Under the pieces are notes generated by a model. That model saw only the letters and a program-made list of their open reading frames with translations, made no database searches and was not told where the DNA came from. Positions 24,801 to 35,900 of a DNA stretch of 62,000 nucleotides are shown in pieces. The position numbers were made by a program, and so were the translations under genes. The stretch covers positions 1 through 62,000 of the forward strand of contig JAQGDQ010000060.1 in the NCBI GenBank assembly GCA_030141605.1, in the 5' to 3' direction. Positions within the stretch are counted from its first letter, which is position 1. Each line of letters begins with the position of its first letter. This DNA comes from Tubiluchus corallicola. Its lineage: Eukaryota; Priapulida; Priapulimorpha; Priapulimorphida; Tubiluchidae.

Positions 24801-25749
24801 AGTGAGAGTCCTACAGAAACATGAGTAGCACTACTGCTGCACTGAACACTGAGAGTGAGAGTCCTACAGAAACATGAGTAGCACTGCTGCTGCACTGAAC
24901 ACTGAGAGTGAGAGTCCTACAGAAACATGAGTAGCACTACTGCTGCACTGAACACTGAGAGTCCTACAGAAACATGAGTAGCACTACTGCTGCACTGAAC
25001 ACTGAGAGTGAGAGTGACTAGAAAGTAAAACCAGTCAGTATATATAGGTATAAGTGACCTATGCAGACTTCACAACAACCATTACTTTAAAATAGGGAGA
25101 GAACCAGTGAATATGCATTCACTGGACCATACAATTATACTGGGGGTAAGTCAGCTGGTAGAATGTAACAGGAGTAGCCCATAGATAGCAGCACCTAATT
25201 ATAATGTACAATTCCAACTTCCACAGATGCCATATAACTACCAAAACCGAGCACATACAACGATCGGATTTCTTTTCTCAACTAAATACTTTTTTAGCTT
25301 TCTTACGTTGTCGCCTTTTACTAATAGTACGTACTGTACTATGAAAAGTACTCCATTACAAAAGCCTAGTCAAAATAAACAATCATGTAAGTACCTGTTG
25401 CGCCAATTGCATTCTCTCCAATTCTGAGTAATCCATTCATAGCAGAATTCTGTATAGACAAGTATTTTATTTCTTTGCCATCTAGAAACCTGGGGGGTAG
25501 CTCCTCGTCCTCATATTGGTCGATTCCCACATAATCGATGGACGGAGGTAAAGAATTCTCAATCCGTCTTAATGCTTGTGCATCCAGGCGGCGCTTTGTG
25601 AAAGGGTGACCACACTTGATGCTGGAACAATCATATTCACAACCACAGAAATCACTGGGTGCTGGGCAGGAGCAGTCGTCTGCGCAAACCACTTCACTCA
25701 GGAAGAACACTAGTACTAAGAAACAGACAACCCTACAGACGAACTCCAT
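21804..25749 (-). CDS. Secreted, probably GPI-anchored leucine-rich-repeat protein (complete, 3 exons)
   Basis: Exons on the minus strand are 25749-25395, 22530-22282 and 22036-21804; both junctions are phase 1 with GT-AG borders, giving 278 aa. The N-terminus MEFVCRVVCFLVLVFFLSEV is a clear signal peptide, followed by a cysteine cluster (CSCPAPSDFCGCEYDC) like an LRR N-cap. Residues of about 85-190 form degenerate LRRs (KYLSIQNSAM, MQLINNRNLTTIHPRAF, LYYLQIEEHP). An LRRCT-like cap follows (PLVCDCTMQWLANNW, with later Cys at VEC and FTC). The protein ends in a hydrophobic stretch NALLSVALLFAFLA with no cytoplasmic tail, the pattern of a GPI-attachment signal. It is thus a likely cell-surface recognition protein. 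I do not recognise an orthologue. It is transcribed away from the P450 gene. Confidence 0.8.
22681..23162. mobile_element. hAT MITE with perfect 8-bp target duplication (LRR gene intron 1)
   Basis: A 482-bp element with ends CAGGGGTGTGCAAACT and TTTGCACACCCCTG. It is flanked on both sides by CTCTATCT (22673-22680 and 23163-23170), a perfect 8-bp target-site duplication as hAT transposases make. It contains GGGCCACA/GGGCCGC motifs near the ends. The intact duplication suggests a fairly recent insertion. Confidence 0.92.
23521..24199. mobile_element. pogo-like MITE (LRR gene intron 1)
   Basis: About 679 bp between TA dinucleotides. The left end CACTAGTACCTCCGTTTTCG and the right end, read inward, CAGTCATACCTCCGTTGTCA, are imperfect inverted repeats. 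Internal motifs GTTCGAGTACGGAGACG and GGTTGAGTGCCGAACC repeat near the ends. It is non-coding. Confidence 0.75.
24396..25018. repeat. 53-bp minisatellite inside a dispersed element (LRR gene intron 1)
   Basis: Twelve units of 53 bp, each starting CATGAGTAGCA and containing GCACTGAACACTGAGAGTGA. CATGAGTAG recurs at 24396, 24449, 24502 and on at 53-bp steps; one late unit lacks 7 bp. The array lies within a larger element of about 24240-25210. Its inverted relative is at 39055-39500, where the same subrepeats are fewer and more diverged. Confidence 0.9.
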
Positions 25750-26810
25750 AGCACTGAGTGGAAACAGTTTCTGGTGAAGCTGACAAAGATGGCTTGCCAG
25801 TTCTCAGCTAACAACAATCTACATAATTATACAAAATATTTAATGTCTAAATAACATAGATCTGCACAGCAAATAACAGAAATTGGAAACGGATTCCTTT
25901 ACAAAAATGCACATCTGAAAGAAATTTCATTATATTAGGTAATAAGTAATATCTATTAAGACTTCGTACTGTAAAAAAGCCTTTATTGTCAGTGTTACTT
26001 ACTAATTATTACAGACTTACAGTGTCCACAGCATTGGCCTATAGTAATAATGGGCTGATCTACGCAAATATCAATCTGGCTTCTGGATCTCATTTAAGTA
26101 AATGCTATTATGTGCAGCAAATGTTAGAGTGATATCACTCTAGGCACATACAGTCATCCTTGCAGTACACTAGACATTGACCGGAGTGGTCAAGACCAAA
26201 ACTACAATTTTCAAGATCAAGACTAAGCAAGACCAATACAAGACCATTTACGATCAAGATAATACCAAGGCCAAGACCTACTAATGCGGTACCTACTACC
26301 GTTCGAGACCAAGATCAATTCTTGGAGTCGGACATAACATTCTGCTGCCAAGTGCTTCAGTCCTTAGCTACTCTCTAGGATGAAGTATCTTAGATGTTCC
26401 ATTGATATGTTTTTGAGTGAAAACAATCCATGTAACCTGCCACTCTTAGTTGCCTTGATAGTCGAACTGATTCATGAAATGCTGTAATAAGTGAACTATC
26501 TTCTGGTAACCTTAGCGCATTGTTATGTATTAATGCGCCAGTTCGCATGGTCAATCAAGTAGTTCGGCAACACACATAATGGGTTTGTGATCTGTAATTA
26601 TTTCCACAAGGTAAAAATCCATGAATATCATTATAAATGAGGTATGACATTTAAGACCTTCTGCGTGGTGTGTTTGTCTTGGTCCATTTTTCTTAATTGA
26701 TTTTATCGTGCAAATTTTTCTTGCTTATAACTTTTGGCCATTTTACTTTCAGTAATGATCTGTATAAACGTGTTTGAAAGTATCAACCTCAATTAATTTT
26801 GATAATTTAC

Positions 26811-27211
26811 TTTCAAGGACCTCAGTTCTGAATTGTATAGATAGATGCCACGAAAGTATCGAAGATCCTAACTTTGCAGTTTAAGCTGATACTTTTGTTA
26901 CCGAGTCCATCAGAAACAAAAATTTAACAAATAATTAACCTGATATTTTGGTTACTGAAGACATTTATAAATTGTATCATATATATATATATATATAACA
27001 TGTATATACATAATTCTTATACAGTTATAGGACCTTGATAGTATGAAAATTTTTTGAAATGTATATACATAATTTACTACAATACCTATGAAAAAAAATT
27101 TGAAATGTCTTCAGTAACAAAAATATCTGCTTAAACTGCAAATTTAGGATCCTCAACAGTTTCCTATCATTTATTTTTCTATATAATTCAGAACTGAGGT
27201 CCTTGAAAGCG
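26811..27211. repeat. Fold-back inverted repeat
   Basis: Arms of about 130-150 bp face each other: 26811-26957 and 27079-27211. Matching blocks are CTTTCAAGGACCTCAGTTCT with AGAACTGAGGTCCTTGAAAG, TTGCAGTTTAAGCTGATAC with its partner near 27120, and TTACTGAAGACATTT with AAATGTCTTCAGTAA. The loop holds an AT dinucleotide run near 26982. The right arm ends 8 bp before the transposon at 27220, so the two elements abut or are nested. Confidence 0.8.
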
Positions 27212-27219
27212 TTCTTACC

Positions 27220-28129
27220 TGTTGGGAGCCGAGTGGACCACTGCGCCAAGTAGACCAATTGGTCTACTTGGGCTAGCCCAAGTAGACCGCGGTCTAGTTG
27301 GGCTGCCCAAGTAGGACACTAGAGACAGGTCGCGAATTGAGTCGTTAAGTGTACTGACACCGTCCGTTGTGCTTGTTTATGTAATAATAATAATTAAAAA
27401 CGTTAGTACACGTTGAATAATTTATTATACATCTAATAAAATAAAAGAATTTTATTCTGAGCTGGTAGAAGCACCGCGAGGAGGTCGAGAGGTTGGACTT
27501 AATTAGCTCACCAAAAATTTTTTTGATGGCTACCTTGCCTTTGAAGCGATCAGTTTATGCCCACTCATACATACACACAGTGATTGCTATTTCAGTTCAA
27601 AATCAATTTTCGTTTTGTTTTGAAAATATCAGTTTGTTCATAGGGCAACATCGCTATAACAAACCAATATTTTTCATCCACACTGAGGATTTGGAATTAA
27701 TGTTAGAAAAATTTATCAGCTGCAATTTTATAAACATGTTTATGCAATTCAAGTAGCAAAATATTTGACTGAATTAGCAATGCACTTTCACAGAATGCAA
27801 TACAAAATAAAAATAAATATGACTATGGAAACAATAATAAATACGAGCAAAGTAAATAACAGGCTAAGCTACAACAATATTACAAAATAACATTTTGGTT
27901 GGGACTCAAAAAAGTTATTACTAGTAACACAATAAACCAAAACTTGACAAAAGGCAAAACTTGACAAAAGTTAAAAAACACTGGAATATTCTCACAGTCT
28001 ACAGCTAAACAATCCAACATGTAACACCTACATTTATCGCTAGTGTCCTACTTGGGCTGCCCATGTAGGGCACTACTTTTAGCGCATCAAGTGGTCTACT
28101 TGGCGCAGTGGTCCACTCGGCTCCCAACA
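27220..28129. mobile_element. DNA transposon with 38-bp perfect terminal inverted repeats and subterminal palindromes
   Basis: A 910-bp element starting TGTTGGGAGCCGAGTGGACC and ending with the exact inverse; the inverted repeats agree over 38 bp with no mismatch. It is flanked by a 5-bp duplication TTACC (27215-27219 and 28130-28134). Just inside the left end lie overlapping perfect palindromes at about 27247-27272 and 27261-27288, built from CCAAGTAGACC units; the right side has related TCCTACTTGGGCTGCCCA. The middle encodes only an 87-codon frame with no recognised domain, so the element looks non-autonomous. A 5-bp duplication does not fit hAT, pogo or piggyBac; the superfamily is unassigned. 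Confidence 0.9.
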
Positions 28130-28134
28130 TTACC

Positions 28135-29901
28135 TTCTTTTGGTCCTTATGCACGATACAAGATATCTTTGTTGTTTACTAACACTTTCAAAATACCATG
28201 GTCACAGCATACATGGGTCTGGCCAAAGATCCGTGGCGCAGCGTTTTCAAAGTCTGTTGGGCCTGCCATAGTGCTGTCAAGTTGTTTAACGCACTCGTCA
28301 ACATAAGCCCTATACCTATCCTAATGCCACAACAAGAAAAACGGAACTAACAGCTTTAAAGAGTGTGGACCTTAATTTAGCATCCGTTTTTCTTTTTTGT
28401 TTAGTAACAATAATAATAATTCATTAAATATTAAAATAATAAATAATAACAAATTAATTGAGGTTTAATTTTACATTAATTTTAACAATATAATTATTAC
28501 TACTTTAATTAACACTTGAATGCCATTCTCCATAGCTAATCATTTTTAATAATTATTAGAAACTTATTTATTGATTCATTTGTTATATAATGGAATTTTG
28601 TTAAGCACAATTATGTTTAATTAAAAAAAAAGACTTCCCATCTGCATTTTAGCTCCTGTGAGATATATGTCACCAGGAAGATATCTACTTCTTAGTCAAA
28701 CATTTTTTTCTCTGCACTCTGCAGTACGTGCTAGGCTGGTGAGCCATTAATTAATTTACCTCCTTTGACTGTAGGTAATTACTGTACATGTGTTGCTGTT
28801 TAATTAATGCTGCTGAGCATTTACCCCATAATTGTATAACAGCATAAACTATATAGAATTATGCTGCAGAGCTTATTTTTAGTGTTTTCAGGCTATATCT
28901 GTTTGTACCCACTGTTTTACATCATATGACTGTGCATAAATTGTGCCTGATGTACATAATTTATTATAATTCCTATGACAGGATGTTTTTTCAAGCCAAA
29001 TGTACTTTTACATAATTTTTTAATCATATAAGTGACAATATTCCAATAACTAATTTGAAGACTAATTTTCACTCAAGAATTATTTCCTCTCATTTTATTT
29101 TATTATACAATTTATTATTAGTATTAATAAACACATCATTATTGTCGCTATAATATTAATGATCTCGAGTTAGTCAATTTATTCAAATTTTGGTCAAATT
29201 TTAGTGTTTTGTATAGTGCACAAAAATATAAAACAGTGATATTTGCACAAATGCCATACACCACTTTACAAGTGTAGCCCACCCAAAAGTCTAATTTAAA
29301 TGCAAGAAAACACTTGTCATAAATAAAGCATGCAAAAATTGGTCTTAAAATTTTATAATCACCTAGAAGTTACAACTTGTCTTATTGCACAAACAGTACA
29401 TTAGTAGGAGTAACACTGTGTAAAACTTGTAAATTTAAATTACCGTTTACTTCAACCATTTTGGTAATGGTTCAACAAGTTCAGATAACACAGAAAGTTT
29501 GAAAAAATAATGGTAGAGCACACTTCACTGACTAAGCGAATGTACAAAATACTTTGTCTTGTCAATAAGATCAACAATATGTTTTTGGAGGGTCAGCGGT
29601 GCACACTGGGAACTGGGAAGGTGAGTCAATGGTGTGTATGGTTTTACCATTTCGCGTGAACCTTTTAAATTACTAAGAATTTTCTTTTCCCAAATGCGGT
29701 ACATGGGGGTTGAGCACGGGAAGCAACGCCCAACACCGTTTTGAAAGACGACAAAAAAAAAGATTTCCTGTTGGCACTTGGCAGTAATGGCAGAGTCTGC
29801 TTTTGGTCTCAATATTACTGCAGTTTAAGTAAAAGCTGTAATATTAGTGTAGTGGATTTCATTTGTGAGGAACTTTACTTTTCCCCCCAAATACGTGCAT
29901 A
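28135..29901. other. Intergenic region upstream of the P450 gene
   Basis: No exon with good borders is visible. The stretch is AT-rich with short runs of ATT/AAT near 28410-28500. It should contain the P450 promoter close to 29902; I see no certain TATA box. A 95-codon minus-strand frame at 29525-29812 has no recognised domain. Confidence 0.5.
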
Positions 29902-32900
29902 ATGTTTTCGAATAGGTGTTTTTTACCAGTGAATTTACAGCAGAAACATTTCCCATTACATTTATTTCCTAAGCAAAAAAGGATATCAAAAAGAAGAGTG
30001 CAATTTTTGTGGCAGACGTCTGTAGACGATTTAGCATCTTCTGCTTTGAATGAAGAGTCTTACAATTCAGCTAAGCCGTTCTCACAAATACCAGGACCTA
30101 AAGGTCTTCCTTATTTTGGAACAATGCTAAAATATAGACTTGGTAATTTTGTATTTCATTAGGCTTAGTGATAATAGTAATATCAAAGTTTTGTTACAAT
30201 TACATCCCCTAGAACAAACATTGCAAGTTGCTGTGTGGTTGTTAACATTTTTTAGAAATAACGTAAGTGCTTAATAGGGGTTAACAACCTCAACCAGAAA
30301 GTGATTTCGAATTGAATCGAATTTGTCACTTTCAAATTAAAATCGAACCAAATTTCAGTATTTCAACGAACAAGTTTCTGAACTCCCAGTAAAAGCTGGT
30401 CTTACCAAATTCATGCATATTACTTGATTTTGTTCTGCAGTAAAACCACTAATAATTTGTTTGTGCAGAGAAATTGCAGCTTAATTGTGTTAATTTGCAT
30501 AACGTTTCAAATGTTTTAGTGAGATAAAGAACGTATGTGGTAGAAGAGCTGAATTATTCGAATCTATAATTTTATGCTTCGAGTCGAAATATAACTACAA
30601 AAACTTGTTCGAATTTGATTCTAATGTTTGATGCTCACCCCTAGTGCGTGATATCTTCTCTCCGACTTCAATGAGGCATCTGACATTGCTAGTTTTTTTT
30701 TGCCAGTTTCTTTCTTAGACATAATTAATTAATCATGGAAACAACTATGGTTTCATCCTTAGTTAAGGTTTATATGTAACGTGAGTCCAGTTTTCGGACA
30801 CTGCAAGAAAAAAGTGGTGCATACTGAATCTGATCTTTTAAGAATAAATTAAACATGTACATTTAAATTAATATATATTTATCTATATTATGTATATTAT
30901 ATTATTTATTGTAAGAAATGTAGTTACTTGCAAGACAAAATTTAATAAGACTTGGCTCATATTGGAAAACTTAGGACATTTGATCCTAACATTAGCATTT
31001 GTTGTGATGGCTCTTTACTTTTTTTCTGATAACACTTCCTTGCAACACTATTAACAACATCACATCTCCATCATTTCTGAACTTCGTTCTCTATGTAGGC
31101 TATTTTCACAAAAAATTTCAAGTCCAGCATCAATACCATATTTTTAAAATCTTACATAACATATACTATGTGACAGGATTATATAATATTGAGTTGCTCG
31201 TAAATTATTTAGGGTCTACACCAATTTCGAAGTACCACGATATGCTGATTAAAAATCATAAGCGGTTTGGGAAGATATGGAGAGAGACTATAGCTGGCAG
31301 TACAATAGTCCACCTAATGGACCCAGACTACATACGGACCATTTACGACACGGAGGGTAAAATTCCACACATTCCTCCATTACAGGAAACGACACAAAAG
31401 TATCGAAAAGATAAAGGCCTGTCACTCGGCCTGGGAAACACGTAGGTCATGTGAGCACATTTTATTAAATTTGACATTTACTTTGAATCTTATTAGAACC
31501 CAGGTAGTAGTGATGGGCGATTAATCGAATTAATCGTGATTACAACCGTGTATAAATCGATATAATCTGTGATTCGACAGTAATTCAATTCTTCTTCTTC
31601 TTGCCAGCTTTTCCCTATGCGGGGTCATTGTTGTGAATGAGTCTTCTGCACGCATTCCTGTTGTTGACCATCTCTCCATTTATGTCTTCCCTTCCCACAT
31701 GATCTTCACCGACTCTTCTTTTCAGGTGTCCATACCATCGCAATCTTGCGAGGCTTCCACTACTTTTACTGTTTCTCTGATATTATTATTTCTAATTTTA
31801 TCTCTTCTTGTTATTCCCACCATCCATCTCAACATCCTCATCTGCAGCACATCCATTTTCTTCTCTTTGGTCTTCTATAGAGCAGCTGCTTCCAGCCCAT
31901 AGATTAGAGCAGGTCTGACCACTTCTTTGTGGACTTTACCTTTAAGTCTCACCGAGGCGGATGCCCTTCCTGACCCTAACCCTCCCTATTTATCTGGGCT
32001 TGGGACCGGCATTGAGTTGGGCTGGCTTGCCCCCCCCCAACCCAGTGGCTAGGCTGAACAGTAATTCAATTAATCGAGATTAATTGAGAGCAAAGCATAC
32101 GTGTTACACACTGAGTAAAAAGTACTGTTTCGGCACAGAAAAATGGAATCCTCACATTTTTCTTTGCTTTTCTTATACAAATTTCAAACCAGTGTGTTGC
32201 AAATTGGGGGCTTCAAGTTCGTTGGCGCATGACGCATGTAGTGACATAGTCACAGAGTAGTTAATGAAAAAGCGTGCATGTATTTGCGAGTACGAAAATG
32301 GCAGACAGCAATAAAAGGCGTGAAAACGTTTGTATGCTCACTCGTTGCAATCATTGAAAATATGGCTAAAATTCTGAAAAATCGCCACAAAGGATTAATT
32401 GTGAAATAGAATTACAAGAACAAAATTATAATTGAATTGATAAATTTCAAAATTGTCCATCAGTACCAGATAGCCGTTCTAACTCAGTCATTGTTCAACT
32501 AACGGTGTTGGTAAGGTTACGGTCTTGCCACCGCTGTCCAGCCTTAACAGTCCTACCATTGAATGCAGTATTTCAGTCAGTAAAAGATTGTATTAAAAAG
32601 AAATTAGGCTTTGCTGTAGTTTCAAATTGTTTCTGTGTTATAGTATACAATTTACTATAATACAATTTCTTCAATTTTCTTTTCTTTGTATTAATGAAAT
32701 AATTTCTTAGGTGAATTGCCATTCAAATCTGTTAACTATTAACCCATCTTGCTGCATTTACTACTTAAATTAGTAATTGACAATATGTTACTAAAATTGA
32801 ATCATTTGTTTCTGGCATTGCAAAGTAATTGTATTAGATATGCGTAATAGTATATAACCAATTTTCACTAGTTTTTACATACGCTAACTATCCTAGTACA

Positions 32901-35900
32901 CTTTGTTCATTAATGGTTGAAACTATATTTGCTGTAGAAATGGTGATGAGTGGTACAAGTTGCGGAGCGCTGTTCAACAAATGATGATGAGACCGAAGAA
33001 AGTGCAAGATTTTCTGCCATTGGTGCAAGATGTCGCCACCGATTTCGTCCTCAAAGTCAAGGCAAACCGTGACAACAGGGCTGAAATGCCAAATTTTGCT
33101 AACGAGCTGGCAAAGTGGAATATGGAGTGTAAGATTTGATTTTGCAAATTAAATGGTTGATTTGTGTAATTTATTCTGATTTATAATTAGCCGCATAATG
33201 TAGTTATTTGTGTACTTTACAACTGTGAATCATTCATGTTGTTTAGTAAATGAGTGACCTAGTTCACTTTGAGATGCTATACAATGGAAACCATAATGCT
33301 TATGCTTCTCATGCTGTCAGTATCTTGTAAATGTGTTTTGTAAATGAATGACCTAGTTCACTTTGAGATGCTATACAATGGAAACATTATGCTTATGCTT
33401 CTCGTGTTGTCAGTATCCTGTAAATGTGTTTTGTAAATGAGTGACCTAGTTCACTTTGAGATGCTATACAATGGAAACATTATACTTGTATATGAATGAA
33501 TGCTTTTGTATATTTAGCTGCTGGAGTCGTTGTGCTGTACAAGCGTCTAGGATTTCTTTCTGCTCAGCCAAATTCTTTGCCGGACAAGATGGTTGAAGCA
33601 AATCATAAAATTTTCCAGCTTTCTTGCGACTTGAAATTCTCGATTCCGTTCTTCCGCTGGTTTCCGACGCCAAAGTGGAAACAGCTGGTAGAAGCTGAAG
33701 ATTTCTTTGTTGGGTAAATTACTTTCACTCCTTTTAATTACTAAACACAGAAAAAAGTTTCAGATTTTTATACCCAAAAATCAAATTTAATTCTCTGAGT
33801 TCAACCTCTTCAGTTTTCTCTTTTTTGATTTGATGAAATGATTCCTTAGGTCAATCGTTATTAAAATCTGTTAACTATTAGCCGTTATACTTACTATGTA
33901 GATTAGTAATTGATAACACATTTGCAAAAATCGATCACTTTTTGGCCTTGCAAAGTAATTCTGAGATTTGTAATAGTATAACCAATTTTCACTAGTTTAA
34001 CGTACAGTAAGTTGAAGGTTTTTTTGGCATTTTTTGAAAAAAAATTTTTTTAGCGTTTCTTGGTAAATGGTGCTTACTAGAAGGAGACTGCTAGCAATGT
34101 ACAGGATACAACATGTTTATGCCGTAATTCGTTTTTCAAACTCTGAAAGAAAAATCTTTTAAGATAAAGGTTTAACTTGTCAAACTACAGTCAACATCGG
34201 ATATAAGGGACGCCTCCCTTCCCTTACATCCGATGTCCCTTATAGCGGAAGTTGAGTCAGACCAAGGGTGTATCTGCACTTTTTTGTATTTTTACCCACA
34301 TTTTTCTGGATTGTTGCTACACATTCAGTGCAAACGGTATGTAGGAAGCTCCTTCAGTGATGCGAGATGTATGCGACTGCGGAAGCCAATCCGAGTACCT
34401 TATATACGAAAATTTTTACACAGAAAAAATGTTACGAAAAATCGGGACCGGTGTTGGTGGTCCCTTATAAGTGAGTACCTTATACCCGAGGTTTACTGCA
34501 TTTCAAATTGTTCAGTGCTCAATTATCAAGTTTGCTGAAGCACAAACATAGTTCTAAGGAAATGGCGGATCAACGATCAAACTATTATATCTGGCAGTTT
34601 CTAAATGCATGTGGCTACAACTGGTTTTGCATTTGGGTTACGTTTTATCTTGTACTGGGCAAAACTGGTGAAAACTCTAATTCTTCAACGTGAATTGAAA
34701 AGATTGAATGTACAATCAAAATGTGTTTCCCTTTTCATTTATAATAGAGTCGAATGTCTTTCAACTTCTCATCTTCAATTTTTTTATTAAAACATTCTCA
34801 ATCTCAAATGATAGATAGATATTGTTTTTATTATTATTATGAATTAATGAATTATGAATTATTATTTTATTCGGGTAATAAACAAATAACATTTACATAC
34901 AATACAGACAGTGATCAAAATGAAAAACAAATTCATTAAATGCAGTTACCCTTTATTTGCAGACACATAGATAGGTAGGTAGGTAGGTAGACAGATAGGT
35001 AGGTAGGTAGGAAGACAGATAGGTAGGTAGGTAGGTAGGTACACAGGCAGGCAGGCAGGCAGGTAGATAGGTAGGTAGACAGATAGGTAGGTGGATGGGT
35101 GTCTGTATGGGTGGGTAGGTAGGTAGTTAGGTAGGCAGGCAGGCAGGTAGATAGACAGATAGATACACAGACAGACATATAGAAAAAATCTTTATTTGCT
35201 AATTAAAAACTTAGTAAAATTGCAGAAGCTTGTAAGTTAATAATAAAACTATAATAATAATAATAATAGTGTAGCATGAGCGTAAATTTCGAAGTTCCTT
35301 GCTGCCTGCGGTTGATCCTATCATCTTAACTTTGTTCAAAAGTTAGAAAGATTTTTTTATTCATCAATCCTTGAATTTTTCCCTAAAATAATATAAATAG
35401 TTTGCAGTTTTTGTTTCTTTGTGTTTGTACTCTTGTACTTTTTTCTACAGGCACACGTACAAGTTTATAGACGAAGCCATACAAGACACGAAGCGTCTAG
35501 TAGAAAAGGGGGAGCTCTCAGATGACCAGTATGGCTTCATGTCGTATCTGTTGTCTCGACCGGAACTGAGTGAAAAGGACGTTGCCATCATTTCGTTTTC
35601 TCTGTTTGCTGATGGTTTGGGCACCGTAAGTGTTTACTTTTGCTTTGGTTTGGATTACTGGCGAACCTGTTGATGATTCTCTCTATACTTGTTGTTCTTT
35701 CTATTATTCACACTGTTACCTCAAGCCCACTGGCACGAACAAGCTTACTTCCTCAGTTTAAGGGTGTTACAAGGATCTATTTGTCACATTGTTGGTTGTG
35801 GCAGGACGAGAACATTGCTTTTTATCAAGATACCTTAAGATGAGATATTTAACTGGCGGCCATGTTTTAAGGACATCTAGTTGCAAATTCATCGTTCCTT

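Noticed and set aside
29525-29812. 95-codon minus-strand frame upstream of the P450 start
   Set aside because: No recognised domain, no splice partners and no sign of conservation; kept as a possible but unsupported divergent gene.
34936-35178. 80-codon Leu/Pro/Tyr-rich frame on the minus strand
   Set aside because: It is a translation of the GTAG-type microsatellite in a P450 intron.
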